Positions 13,077 to 22,014 of a stretch of 25,552 nucleotides of DNA are shown here, piece by piece. The translations under genes were made by a program, and so were the position numbers. The stretch spans positions 1 to 25,552 of the forward strand of contig NZ_CAMLHX010000059.1 in NCBI RefSeq assembly GCF_946479965.1, read 5' to 3'. Positions within the stretch are counted from its first letter, which is position 1, and the number at the start of each line of letters is the position of its first letter. The notes below the pieces were generated by a model, which saw only the letters and a list, made by a program, of their open reading frames with translations, searched no databases and was not told the origin of the DNA. Origin of the DNA: an uncultured Mucilaginibacter sp. Lineage in GTDB: Bacteria > Bacteroidota > Bacteroidia > Sphingobacteriales > Sphingobacteriaceae.

Positions 13077-15680
13077 AAGCGGCAGACTGAAATAAAAGGT
13101 GGACCCTTTTTCACTTTCACTTTCCAGCCATATCTGCCCCTCATGGCGGTGAACGATCTCGGCGCTTAAATAAAGCCCAATGCCAAAGCCCGAAATGTGC
13201 CTGGTGTTTTTGTTCTGAACCCTGTAGTAGCGGTCAAAAATCTTTTCTGCATCATCCGGTTGTATACCTATCCCCTCGTCCCTCACGCTCACTATCGCTT
13301 CTTTTCCGTTGCTTTTACATGCTACGTATATTACCGTGCCATTTGGAGAATACTTCTCGGCGTTACTTATCAGGTTGGATATAACAGATTGTATTTTATC
13401 ATGATCTGCATTTACCTCCACCGCATCGCATTCATCAGTATTTATAGTATGCGTGGTAGCCGTAACTTTCATTTCGTCAGCCACTTCATTAATTAAAGCT
13501 TCAAGGTTAAAAAGCTGCTTATCTATCTGTATCTTCCCTGATTCCAGTCGCGAAATATTCAAAAAGCCATTGATCATGGTAGCCATACGTTTAACCTGGT
13601 GATTGGCTTTTTGCATGGCACTGGAGAGGAAGGGATCGTCGGTATTATTGAGTTTAGCTTTTGATACCTGTAGTATTGCGCTTAGCGATGTTAGCGGCGT
13701 TTTCAGTTCATGGCTTACCATACCGATAAAATCGTTCTTACGGTTTTCGTCCAGTTTCCTTTCTGTAATATCCCGCGCTATCTTTGATAAGCCTATTATG
13801 TTTCCATCGCTATCTTTTACCGGCGAAACGGTTACCGAAACGTCTATTAACCGTCCGTCCTTAGTAAGCCTTTTGGTCTCAAAGTGTTGCACCCGTTCGC
13901 CCGACTTCAATCGCGCCAATATAATCGGTTCCTCTTCCAACCTGTCCTGCGGTATAAGCTTATAAATACTTTCCCCTATCATTTCTTCAGCACTGTATCC
14001 AAACATGCGCTCAGCAGATGCATTCCAACTGGTGATAATACTCTCAAAAGTTTTGCTGATGATAGCGTCATCGGTAGATGCAATAATGGCTGCTAACTTG
14101 GCGGTTTTCTCCTCAGCATCTTTCAATCCCGTTATATCAAACGCAGTGCCGATAAAACGTACCGGTGTATGCCTATCAAAATAAACATTGCCTTGCACCT
14201 TTATCCAGCGGACTTCGTTATTATCAAACTTTATAATGCGGTAACTCAAATCATATTTGCCACCGCTGCGATGTTCCAAAGCAGCAGCAATCTGCGCCTG
14301 CACCCACGCATAATCTTCAGGATAAATGTGCGCGGCAAATGCTTCCATTGTAACCGGCGCGGTTTGGGCTATGCCATAAATATCCCGCAGCTCTTTAGAC
14401 CAGTATAATTCGCCGGTTGTGGGTGTATATTCCCAGGTGCCCAGGTTGGTTGATTCTATTGCCATGCGCAATCTTGAAGCGCTGGTGATCAACTCTTCGT
14501 TGGCAACTTCCAACTGTTGCCTGCTTTCGTTTAGCTCTTCATTGGTGCTTGCCAGTTCTTCATTAGCAGCATGCAATTCTTCGTTGGTACTTGCCAGTTC
14601 CTCGTTAATTGCCTGCAATTCTTCGTTAGAAGCGGCCAATTCCTCGTTAAGAGCAGCAAGTTCATCTGAAGTTTCTTCTACCTGCTGTTTAGCTAAAACA
14701 GTATCAGTTACGTCTGCAGCTGTATTCATCACACCATATATCTTACCCTGCTGATCAGTTAAAGCCGTCAGGCTGTAGTTAAAATAATAGGTACGCTTGG
14801 CTCCCTCTACAACCATATCAACACGCTGGTTACGGCCATGAAACGGCTTACCTGTAGTAAATACATCATCCAATTGCATAAGCATTGACTGATTGCTCAA
14901 CTGCGGCAAAATCTCGGTATACTTCTTGCCTATCACGTTCGGGCTTTTACCCCAAACATCAATAATGGCCTGGTTGGCAAATGCAATACGCAACTCCCTA
15001 CCCATATATACACCGATGGGGAATGATGCATTCTCAATTATTGAGCGTATTTTATGCTCACTTTCAGCTAATTCATAAACAATCTTCCGCAGGTTTTTTT
15101 GGCTGGATGACAATTGCTCGTTATTGGTTAAAAGCTCCTCGTTTGATGTGGCTATTTTTTTATTAGTTGCCTGCATGCCTTCGAGCGCCAGAACTTTCTC
15201 GGTAGTTTCTGTACATATTACCAACATGCCATGAATATTCATGTCCTCATCAGTAATCGGAGTGTATGAAAAATCAAAGTAGGCGTCTTCTTCCTGTCCG
15301 TTTCTATTTAATCTGAACTTAAAGTCATGAAAGGCTACTGCTTCGCCACTCATAACTTTTTCAAACAAGGGTTTAACGGTATCTTCCCCTCCGGCAAAGG
15401 TTTCATACACCGTAACACCCAATGCATTTGGATGTCTGGTCGATCCTAAAATTGGAATACAGGCGTCGTTATACAAACGTATAAGGTCCTTTCCCCAACA
15501 GACCATCATAGGTGATGGCGTATTCAGCATAATGCCCGTTAGCTGCTTTAATTGTTGGGGCCAGTTTCGCGGCGAGCCTAGTGCGCAGGTTTGCCAGTTA
15601 AACTGCCGCATTAACTCACCCATTACACCACCACCGTGCAAAAAAGGCAGATCTGAACTTATGTTATTATTTTCAGGCAT
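13068..15680 (-). CDS. Cytoplasmic multi-PAS sensor histidine kinase
   Basis: An 870-residue kinase with no membrane segment. PAS-like domains lie at about 40-165, 205-330, 402-520 (PAS_3-like, with the SYRIIKFDNNEVRWIKVQG core) and 524-640 (ASTDDAIISKTFESIITSWNASAERMFGYSAEE, a classical PAS). Between the second and third is a coiled coil (about 333-397) made of NEELxxx heptads. The HisKA phosphoacceptor is His657 in SHELKTPL. The ATPase has Asn773 (NLISNAEKYSP), DEGIGI (801-806) and GFGIGLYL (831-838). No receiver domain is fused and no response regulator is adjacent, so its partner is elsewhere. The AraC-type regulator 91 bases upstream is on the same strand. Confidence 0.95.
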   Translation of the reverse strand: MPENNNISSDLPFLHGGGVMGELMRQFNWQTCALGSPRNWPQQLKQLTGIMLNTPSPMMVCWGKDLIRLYNDACIPILGSTRHPNALGVTVYETFAGGEDTVKPLFEKVMSGEAVAFHDFKFRLNRNGQEEDAYFDFSYTPITDEDMNIHGMLVICTETTEKVLALEGMQATNKKIATSNEELLTNNEQLSSSQKNLRKIVYELAESEHKIRSIIENASFPIGVYMGRELRIAFANQAIIDVWGKSPNVIGKKYTEILPQLSNQSMLMQLDDVFTTGKPFHGRNQRVDMVVEGAKRTYYFNYSLTALTDQQGKIYGVMNTAADVTDTVLAKQQVEETSDELAALNEELAASNEELQAINEELASTNEELHAANEELASTNEELNESRQQLEVANEELITSASRLRMAIESTNLGTWEYTPTTGELYWSKELRDIYGIAQTAPVTMEAFAAHIYPEDYAWVQAQIAAALEHRSGGKYDLSYRIIKFDNNEVRWIKVQGNVYFDRHTPVRFIGTAFDITGLKDAEEKTAKLAAIIASTDDAIISKTFESIITSWNASAERMFGYSAEEMIGESIYKLIPQDRLEEEPIILARLKSGERVQHFETKRLTKDGRLIDVSVTVSPVKDSDGNIIGLSKIARDITERKLDENRKNDFIGMVSHELKTPLTSLSAILQVSKAKLNNTDDPFLSSAMQKANHQVKRMATMINGFLNISRLESGKIQIDKQLFNLEALINEVADEMKVTATTHTINTDECDAVEVNADHDKIQSVISNLISNAEKYSPNGTVIYVACKSNGKEAIVSVRDEGIGIQPDDAEKIFDRYYRVQNKNTRHISGFGIGLYLSAEIVHRHEGQIWLESESEKGSTFYFSLPLGA
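14496..14651 (-). repeat. 21-bp tandem repeats encoding NEEL heptads
   Basis: Residues 344-395 of the kinase repeat NEEL plus three variable residues (AAS, QAI, AST, HAA, AST, NES). At the DNA level this gives a run of 21-bp units with most changes in the variable codons. The two AST units differ by few bases, which suggests recent expansion or slippage. Confidence 0.75.
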
Positions 15681-15771
15681 TAAAAATTGTGCATTGGGGT
15701 TGTAATTGTATTACCAACCAGGATAAATGTAGCAGTTTGAAAGCAATTAAGGTAAAAAAGATTAATAACAC

Positions 15772-16653
15772 TTACCCCACTTCGCGCAGCATAAGGTGTT
15801 CCTTTTTAAACTCCTGCGGCGTTTTGTTCATCAGCTTTTTAAAATAGCGGTTAAAGTTAGATAAGTTGTTAAAGCCACTGTCATAACATACTTCATAAAT
15901 GGTCATGTCCTTTTCCAGTATCAAGTTACAGGCGTGGGCTACTTTTACCTCTAGTAAAAACTCCTGGAGCGTTTTACGGGTCTTGGATTTAAAGTATCGG
16001 CAAAAAGCTTTGGCGCTCAGGTTAGCTACAGATGCTATCTCTTCCAGCGTTATTTTTTTCTGAAAATTGTCTGAGATGTATTGGAACACCTTGTTCAACC
16101 TGTCAGCTTCCTGCCACTCAATTTTTTCGGGCTGATGAATGGTATTGATATACTCCTTTTCTTTTGAGGTAGCTATTTTATCTAAGATATCCAGCAATGT
16201 CATTATCCGTTCCAGACCACTAGCTTCCGACAGTTTTTTTATCAGGGTTTTTACTTGAGTTTTTGTGCTGCCGGTTATTTTGATGCCCTGCTTGGCTTTT
16301 TCGAGTAACAATTCTATGTTTTTAAGTTCCGGCGTTGAAAAAAACTTGTCACCTAAAAAATCGTGCTGAAAATAAATTACGGTTACTTCGGCCTTCAATT
16401 TAGAATCGTCCACAAAATACTCTGGGTCGCAACGCCACATATGCGCCAGGTTTGAACCGAATAGACATAGTTCATCCGGCTCAAAGCGGTGGACATCATT
16501 CCCAATAAACCTTGTTCCGCGCCCTTTATGTATGTAAATCAGTTCTATTTCGGGGTGGAAATGCCATTGGTTATAAAAATTCTTGTCTTTATTCTGATAA
16601 ATAGAAAAAGACGATTCGGGCTTATACGGGACTTTCAGCAGGTGTGGTTTCAT
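15772..16653 (-). CDS. AraC-family transcriptional regulator with cupin sensor domain
   Basis: About 293 residues. The N-terminal cupin (about 28-80, with WHFHPEIELIYIHKGRGTRFIG) is the effector-binding domain. The C-terminal AraC HTH occupies about 185-290, with LEEIASVANLSAKAFCRYFKSKTRKTLQEFL as the first helix-turn-helix and YEVCYDSGFNNLSNFNRYFKKLMNKTPQEFK as the conserved second one. I start it at the ATG at 16653; a TTG two codons upstream is less likely. It is divergent from the catabolic-looking gene cluster that begins at 17002, so it is the natural candidate for its regulator, responding to a pathway sugar or intermediate. Confidence 0.92.
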   Translation of the reverse strand: MKPHLLKVPYKPESSFSIYQNKDKNFYNQWHFHPEIELIYIHKGRGTRFIGNDVHRFEPDELCLFGSNLAHMWRCDPEYFVDDSKLKAEVTVIYFQHDFLGDKFFSTPELKNIELLLEKAKQGIKITGSTKTQVKTLIKKLSEASGLERIMTLLDILDKIATSKEKEYINTIHQPEKIEWQEADRLNKVFQYISDNFQKKITLEEIASVANLSAKAFCRYFKSKTRKTLQEFLLEVKVAHACNLILEKDMTIYEVCYDSGFNNLSNFNRYFKKLMNKTPQEFKKEHLMLREVG

Positions 16654-16784
16654 CAGCAAAAGATATAAAATCTACAATATTGACGTTATTTATTTCAAAT
16701 ATATGTTACTATAGTATTACTTTTTGCGAATTGGTTGGGAATTATTTCTACTTTAATAAATGAAATTTGGAAATAGAATGACAA

Positions 16785-16809
16785 CCGTGATATGGTGGGC
16801 ATATCGCGG
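16785..16809. promoter_or_regulatory. Dyad in the regulator-cluster intergenic region
   Basis: CCGTGATATG (16785-16794) and CATATCGCGG (16800-16809) form an inverted repeat matching at 9 of 10 positions around GTGGG. It lies in the 348-base divergent gap between the AraC-type gene and the transporter, where an operator or promoter-proximal structure would be expected. No T-run follows, so it is not a terminator. The function is inferred from position only. Confidence 0.4.
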
Positions 16810-17001
16810 CCGGTTCTATAAACCAACAATTGCTTAAAGTTTTTTACGTTATATTTTAACTAACGGCGCTTTGCCCTGTCAAAGGCATCTATAAGCTTAA
16901 GGTGGTTAAAATGTGTACATTGAAGAAGTTTAAGAGACAATTAAAACCAATTTCACTTAATACCAATTAAACCAATTAACCTAATTTAAAATTTTGAGAA
17001 C

Positions 17002-17445
17002 ATGAAAGTTTATTTGATCGGACTAATGCTTGTTATCGGGTTTGTACTAACCCTGCACCTTGCCATGAATGGGCAGGTGGGTGCCATTGTGAAAAACCCT
17101 CGTATGGGTAATGCAATTTTCTGGGCCATTGGCGCATGTACCGCCATTATTATTGGCCTTACAGATTGGGATCCCACTGTATTTACCCGCTTAAAAGAGG
17201 TGCCTTTTTGGTTGCTTACCGCGGGTGTAATGGGCGGTGCACTTGTATTTGGTATTGCTTATACCATGCCACAATTAGGCGCAGCCAGGGCCACTGTATT
17301 AATGATAGCAGGACAAGTATTATCAGGTTTGATCTTTTCACATTATGGCTGGTTGGGATCGCCGGTTGAACCTATAACATTAACAAAAATTGGCGGTGCG
17401 GTACTCTTGCTGGCAGGAACAGCGATGGTAACACTGGCTAAATAA
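17002..17445 (+). CDS. DMT-superfamily transporter, YdcZ (DUF606) type
   Basis: A 147-residue inner-membrane protein with about five hydrophobic helices (roughly 2-22, 37-55, 68-90, 96-114 and 124-145). The short size, the glycine-rich helices and the pattern LHLAMNGQVGAIVKNPRMGNAIFWAIGA fit the YdcZ/DUF606 family of half-size DMT transporters. The substrate is unknown. It is the first gene of the cluster, 20 bases before the isomerase-like gene, so it may carry the pathway substrate or export an intermediate. Confidence 0.87.
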   Translation: MKVYLIGLMLVIGFVLTLHLAMNGQVGAIVKNPRMGNAIFWAIGACTAIIIGLTDWDPTVFTRLKEVPFWLLTAGVMGGALVFGIAYTMPQLGAARATVLMIAGQVLSGLIFSHYGWLGSPVEPITLTKIGGAVLLLAGTAMVTLAK

Positions 17446-17465
17446 GTATATTAAATTTTAATACC

Positions 17466-18407
17466 ATGGAAAATTTAGATTCATTTAACCGCAGAGATTT
17501 TATGCGACTGGCCGGGATGGCCGGCGCAGCGGCGCTTGTAGCACCCGGCTTTGCTTTTGAGGAAGCCAAAAAACGTAAGTTTAAAATTGGCTCAACCTTT
17601 ATACTTTGGGGTTATGGCGGCAACGTATTAGAAGCATCGTTGAAAGACATTGCCTCATTAGGCTTTCATTCATTTGAAACTTTTGGACAGGTAATGGAAC
17701 AATTTGAGAAACAACCTGGCGGATTTGCCGAAGTAGTAGCAAAATATAAAGTACCAATTGTATCGGCTTTTTGTACACACGATGTACTTGATCCTGCAAA
17801 AACAGAGGCGGAGGCCGAAAAACTGAGACGCTGGTGTAAAATATTAAAAGCCAATGGCGGCAAGGTGATAGAATACTGCGCCGGTGGAAGCAGACGCGGT
17901 TACGACTACAAGAACTATAAAAAGAATCTTGTGGACTCTATGAACATGTATGGCAAAGTTGCTCAGGAAGAAGGCCTGGTTGCAGCGCTGCACCCCCATA
18001 CAGGCACTCCTATTGAAACCGAAGAAGAGATCTACTTTATAATGGAGAATGTGGATACCCGCTACATGAAATTCGGACCAGATGTGGGTCAGATCCAAAA
18101 AGGTGGTGGCGATCCGGTGAAAATTTGTAAAGATTTTATGGAGTTGATAGAGCATGTTCACCTGAAAGATTTTGCCGGTGGCGACAATGGTTATCTTGGT
18201 TATTCTCCGCTTGGTGAAGGTAAGGTGCAGATTGCTACTATTATGGATATGATAGAAAAACGCAAGAAAAAAATGGCAGGTATGGTAATGTTTGAACTGG
18301 ATTATGATAATCGGGTTAAGCCACCATATACGCCTTTAGAAGCGGCAAAAATATCAAGGGATTTTATGGCAAAGCTGAATTATAAATTCGAGCCAAAGAC
18401 AATTTAA
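17466..18407 (+). CDS. Tat-exported sugar phosphate isomerase/epimerase-like TIM barrel
   Basis: A 313-residue protein with a twin-arginine signal at the N-terminus (NRRDFMRLAG, Arg9-Arg10) followed by an Ala-rich hydrophobic stretch to about residue 31. The rest is a xylose-isomerase-like (AP endonuclease 2 superfamily) barrel. Likely metal ligands include His178 (LHPHTG), Asp206 (FGPDVGQ), His232 (EHVHLKDF) and Glu277 (MFELDYD). No lipobox cysteine is seen, so a soluble periplasmic enzyme is expected. Relatives act as isomerases, epimerases or dehydratases on sugars and inososes (IolE/IolI type). It lies 20 bases after the transporter; a 114-base spacer separates it from the aldehyde dehydrogenase. 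Confidence 0.88.
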   Translation: MENLDSFNRRDFMRLAGMAGAAALVAPGFAFEEAKKRKFKIGSTFILWGYGGNVLEASLKDIASLGFHSFETFGQVMEQFEKQPGGFAEVVAKYKVPIVSAFCTHDVLDPAKTEAEAEKLRRWCKILKANGGKVIEYCAGGSRRGYDYKNYKKNLVDSMNMYGKVAQEEGLVAALHPHTGTPIETEEEIYFIMENVDTRYMKFGPDVGQIQKGGGDPVKICKDFMELIEHVHLKDFAGGDNGYLGYSPLGEGKVQIATIMDMIEKRKKKMAGMVMFELDYDNRVKPPYTPLEAAKISRDFMAKLNYKFEPKTI

Positions 18408-18521
18408 GTTTCTGTAAAAACAAATAAAAACTAACAATAACATCTTTTTTAAACGATGCAGCGATGCATCATAACACCACGGCTTTGACCAAGCATAAGG
18501 CCGGACAAGACAAAAGTATAT

Positions 18522-19994
18522 ATGGAAATTCTTAGCAATTACATTAGTAACAAATGGGTATCAAGTAAGGAAACCAACACCACCGACGTAATAAACCCAG
18601 CTACACAGGAAATTTTAGGCAGGGTTCCTTACGGAAACGGCACGGCGACTGACGTTGATACAGCGGTAAAGGCAGCGCACGAGGCATACAAGCAGTGGAG
18701 AGAAGTGCCTGTGATGCGAAGAGTACAACCTTTGTATAAACTAAAGCAACTGTTAGAAGAAAATGCTGAAGATATTGCAAGAACCATCACCTTAGAGTGC
18801 GGTAAATCATTAGCCGAATCAAGAGGCGAAATACAACGCGCCATTGAAAACGTTGAGGTGGCCTGTGGTACGCCAATGCTTATTCAGAGTGAGTTTTCAG
18901 AAAATATTGCCGGTGGTGTTGATGAGTTCATGATCCGTCAACCATTGGGTGTTTGCGCTTGTATAGCGCCGTTTAACTTTCCTGGGATGATCCCTTTTTG
19001 GTTCTTGCCATACGCTATTGCCTGCGGTAATTCTTTCGTTCTGAAACCATCTGAGAAAGTGCCATTGACAATGATGAAGGTATTTAAACTGATCGAGCAG
19101 ATCGGCCTTCCGGAAGGTGTTATTAGCCTGGTTCACGGTGGTAAAGAGACTGTTGACGCGTTTTTGGATCATCCACTGATCAAGGCAATCAGCTTTGTAG
19201 GCTCATCTAAAATTGCGCAATATGTATATGGCCGTGGCGCTGCCAACGGCAAACGTGTACAGGCGCAAGGCGGTGCTAAAAACCCGGTAGTTGTGTTGCC
19301 TGATGCAGATATTGATATGTCTGTACAGATTATAACTGATAGTGTTTACGGCTGCGCCGGACAGCGTTGTTTGGCTGCATCAAACATCATCACCGTTGGC
19401 GACAGCGGCATTATCAGAGATGCATTGTACGAAGCTGCTAAGAAAAGAACAACAGGTTACGGTTTGGACGAAGCCAACGAAATGGGTCCGGTTATCAGCG
19501 CCGATAGTAAATCAAGAGTTGAATACCTGATTGGCAAAGCCGAGGCGGAAGGTGCCAAAGTGTTGTTGGATGGCCGTAAGGCCAGCGTCTCAGGTTTTGA
19601 AAAAGGAAACTTCATCAGACCAACTATTCTGGAAGGCCTACCATTAAACGGCGAAGTGATCAAAACTGAGATCTTTGGCCCGGTAATGAGCCTTATATCA
19701 TTAGATACTGTTGATGATGCCTTAAACTTCATCAATGGAAACAACTACGGTAACATGGCTTGCCTGTTTACCAGCAGCGGTGCTAATGCACGCAAGTTCC
19801 GTAGCCAGGCTAACGCAGGTAATATTGGTATTAATATAGGTGTAGCCGCGCCAATGGCGCAGTTCCCTTTCAGCGGCTGGAACGAAAGTTTCTTCGGTGA
19901 CCTGCACGGTCAGGGCCGCCACGCTATTGAGTTCTTTACCCAAACTAAAGTGGTCATTGAAAGATGGCCAAAAGAGTGGGCACGTAAATTTTAA
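18522..19994 (+). CDS. mmsA: CoA-acylating (methylmalonate-)semialdehyde dehydrogenase
   Basis: A 490-residue aldehyde dehydrogenase of the MmsA/IolA branch, which oxidises (methyl)malonate semialdehyde with CoA to propionyl- or acetyl-CoA. The nucleophile is Cys283 in GCAGQRCLAAS, and FVGSSKIAQYVY (225-236) lines the cofactor site. The general-base glutamate of hydrolytic ALDHs is missing: where they read ELGGK this protein has QAQGGAKN (247-254), as expected for enzymes that let CoA rather than water attack. The pathway could be valine, inositol or another semialdehyde-yielding route; the neighbours favour a sugar-like one. The symbol follows the family and the precise substrate is not proven. 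Confidence 0.9.
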   Translation: MEILSNYISNKWVSSKETNTTDVINPATQEILGRVPYGNGTATDVDTAVKAAHEAYKQWREVPVMRRVQPLYKLKQLLEENAEDIARTITLECGKSLAESRGEIQRAIENVEVACGTPMLIQSEFSENIAGGVDEFMIRQPLGVCACIAPFNFPGMIPFWFLPYAIACGNSFVLKPSEKVPLTMMKVFKLIEQIGLPEGVISLVHGGKETVDAFLDHPLIKAISFVGSSKIAQYVYGRGAANGKRVQAQGGAKNPVVVLPDADIDMSVQIITDSVYGCAGQRCLAASNIITVGDSGIIRDALYEAAKKRTTGYGLDEANEMGPVISADSKSRVEYLIGKAEAEGAKVLLDGRKASVSGFEKGNFIRPTILEGLPLNGEVIKTEIFGPVMSLISLDTVDDALNFINGNNYGNMACLFTSSGANARKFRSQANAGNIGINIGVAAPMAQFPFSGWNESFFGDLHGQGRHAIEFFTQTKVVIERWPKEWARKF

Positions 19995-20008
19995 TGAAAC
20001 AACGCTTT

Positions 20009-20037
20009 ATAGCGATGGGTTTGAAACCCATCGCTAT
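20009..20037. repeat. 29-bp palindromic repeat, copy 2
   Basis: The same arms as at 2009-2037 (ATAGCGATGGG and CCCATCGCTAT), here with TTTGAAA between, which lets the pairing extend to nearly the whole element (14 bp per arm around one base on paper). It lies 15 bases after the aldehyde dehydrogenase stop, inside a 121-base operon spacer. No T-run follows directly. Confidence 0.8.
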
Positions 20038-20115
20038 GAAAAAAGCCCCATGCAATTTAAAAGCGATCTGCATAGGCCGCAACAATTTTTAACCTTCTAT
20101 TAACTGAATTTATAC

Positions 20116-20901
20116 ATGTTTAAGAAAGCCTTTTGTCCGCCGTTTCAGTTGCAGACAAAAATGAACTTTATGGGTATTGACTGTGTGGTAACTGACCTTA
20201 GTCATACCATTGCGACAACCGACCCTACATTTATCGGCCATCAGCGCACGCTGATATGGAACCACCTATCTCACGAAGAAACGCAAAAAATGGGCCTTAC
20301 CAAACCACCTTACTCTTACAAAGTGGTTGGCTTTACCATGTGCGATCACTCCAACACTCACGTTGACGCTATTAACCACGTGGTTAATGAGCCCGATGCG
20401 CGTGCGGTTAACGAACTGCCTTTAGAGTGGTTTATGGCACCCGGCGTTTGGTTTGATTTCTCGCACAAAGAACCAAGCAGCTACATTACAAAAGCTGACA
20501 TTGAAGAAGCTATAGCAAAAACAGGTGTAACCATTAAACCGCAGTCGGTAGTGTTGTACTACACCGGCTGGTACAAAAAATGGAGTGATAATTTTGGCTA
20601 CATCCGCGATTACCCTGGTGTTGACAGAAGCGCTATTGAATACCTTAATGATCTGGGTGCTATAAGCATTGGTGCCGATGCCCCAAGTATCGATAGCTTT
20701 AACGAAGTGGCTGTTGTTAAGGAACAGCCTGCCCACATTGTATGTCGCGAAAGAGAAATACTGAACATTGAAAACCTTGCCCAGGTGGATATGATACCTG
20801 CGCACGAGTTTTGGTTTGTTGGTTTACCGTTAAAAATTAAAGGTGGCTCAGGCTCTCCGTTCAGGGGTGTGGCTATAGTGCCTGAAAGTAATATCAAATA
20901 A
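20116..20901 (+). CDS. Cyclase-family metal-dependent hydrolase (PF04199-like)
   Basis: A 261-residue protein of the kynurenine formamidase/isatin hydrolase ('putative cyclase') family. The metal motif H-x3-H-x-D-x3-H is complete: His78, His82, Asp84 and His88 in CDHSNTHVDAINHVV. Further family features are TGW at about 150 and the IGADAPSID stretch, which places a conserved Asp near the active site. Members hydrolyse amides or lactone-like rings, so a ring-opening or lactone-cleaving step is plausible here. An in-frame ATG at 20161 (MNFMGIDCVVTDLSH) could be an alternative start. The next gene begins 2 bases after the stop, so the two are translationally linked. Confidence 0.88.
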   Translation: MFKKAFCPPFQLQTKMNFMGIDCVVTDLSHTIATTDPTFIGHQRTLIWNHLSHEETQKMGLTKPPYSYKVVGFTMCDHSNTHVDAINHVVNEPDARAVNELPLEWFMAPGVWFDFSHKEPSSYITKADIEEAIAKTGVTIKPQSVVLYYTGWYKKWSDNFGYIRDYPGVDRSAIEYLNDLGAISIGADAPSIDSFNEVAVVKEQPAHIVCREREILNIENLAQVDMIPAHEFWFVGLPLKIKGGSGSPFRGVAIVPESNIK

Positions 20902-20903
20902 TT

Positions 20904-21977
20904 ATGAGTTTACCTAAAGAGATGGACGCCGTTGTATTAAAAGGCGTTCGCGATTTTGAAATACAAACGGTACCTGTACCACAACCTGATGCTGATGAAG
21001 TTATCTGTAAGGTGGATACCACTTTTATTTGCGGTACAGATCCACATATAATTAACGGAGATTTTCCCGGCTTTTGGCCAACAGGATATCCTTTCATTCC
21101 GGGGCACGAGTGGTCTGGTGCTATTGTACAGTCGGGCCCAAAATCGCTGAGCTTAGGTTGGAAAGAAGGCGACCGAGTTTGCGGCATCTCGCATTGCGGT
21201 TGCGGCTATTGCGCCAATTGTATGAAAGGCCGCTTTAACAACTGCTTAAATTACGGGCACGAAGAACGTGGCCACAGGCAATACGGCCATTACACGCCTG
21301 GTGCCTATGCGCAATACATGCGTACATCGGTAAAAAGCATTTATAAAGTTCCTGATTCAATGGATCTGGAATACGCTGCCTGTGTAGACCCGCTGAGCAT
21401 CGCCTTGTATACTGTTAAACGTTCACGTTTACAGCCTGGCGATGATGTGCTGATATTGGGTACAGGTCCTCAAGGCTTAATGGCTATACTCTGCGCCAAG
21501 GCATTAGGTGCCGGCAGAATACTGGCAGTAGGCAGCGGAGAGCGTTTGAAAAAAGCGGAAGAACTCGGTGCTATCGGCATCAGCTATAAGGAAGGCGATG
21601 TATTAGCGCAAATAAAAGCATTAACCAATGGCTTAGGCGTTCCGGCTGTGTTGGAATGTGCAGGTACTTCGGACTCTATCCGTCTGGCTTGCCTGGCAGC
21701 ATCAAAAGGTGGTGTGGTGTCTATGATCGGTATTCCGCATGATGACCCTGCCCTTCCTATAAAAAGAATTGTGTTGGATGAAGTGGAACTGATAGGCAAC
21801 CGCGCCAACCCTAACACCGCGCAGGAAGCTATTGACCTGCTGGTAAACGGGCGTGTTGATCTTACCCCTTTAATGACGCATCGCTTCGCGCTGAAAGATT
21901 TTGCGACTGCGTTGGACGTTTTTGAAGGCAGAAAAGAAGGAGCCATAAAGGTAGCTACCAAACCAAACGGAATGTAA
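20904..21977 (+). CDS. Zinc-dependent polyol/threonine-type dehydrogenase
   Basis: A 357-residue medium-chain dehydrogenase of the sorbitol/threonine dehydrogenase branch. The catalytic zinc is set by Cys43 (ICGTDPH), His68 and Glu69 (GHEW). The structural zinc cysteines are Cys100, Cys103, Cys106 and Cys114, with an extra Cys98 beside them. ILGTGPQGLMA is the nucleotide loop. It would oxidise a secondary alcohol of a polyol, cyclitol or similar. It is nearly fused to the cyclase gene upstream and followed by the SDR after 37 bases, so a second oxidation or an epimerisation by oxidation-reduction is a reasonable guess. Confidence 0.92.
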   Translation: MSLPKEMDAVVLKGVRDFEIQTVPVPQPDADEVICKVDTTFICGTDPHIINGDFPGFWPTGYPFIPGHEWSGAIVQSGPKSLSLGWKEGDRVCGISHCGCGYCANCMKGRFNNCLNYGHEERGHRQYGHYTPGAYAQYMRTSVKSIYKVPDSMDLEYAACVDPLSIALYTVKRSRLQPGDDVLILGTGPQGLMAILCAKALGAGRILAVGSGERLKKAEELGAIGISYKEGDVLAQIKALTNGLGVPAVLECAGTSDSIRLACLAASKGGVVSMIGIPHDDPALPIKRIVLDEVELIGNRANPNTAQEAIDLLVNGRVDLTPLMTHRFALKDFATALDVFEGRKEGAIKVATKPNGM

Positions 21978-22014
21978 TTTAATAGTATCGACCAAAAAAT
22001 TAAATCAAACCAAT

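Noticed and set aside
16830..16857. TTG-N17-TATATTTT as promoter for the catabolic cluster
   Set aside because: The spacing is short for the Bacteroidota pattern and the -7 box lacks the final G; other A/T-rich matches in the gap are as good, so no single promoter is supported.
16861..16890. CTTTG/CAAAG inverted repeat as a terminator
   Set aside because: The stem is only 5 bp with no T-run and lies upstream of the gene it would end.
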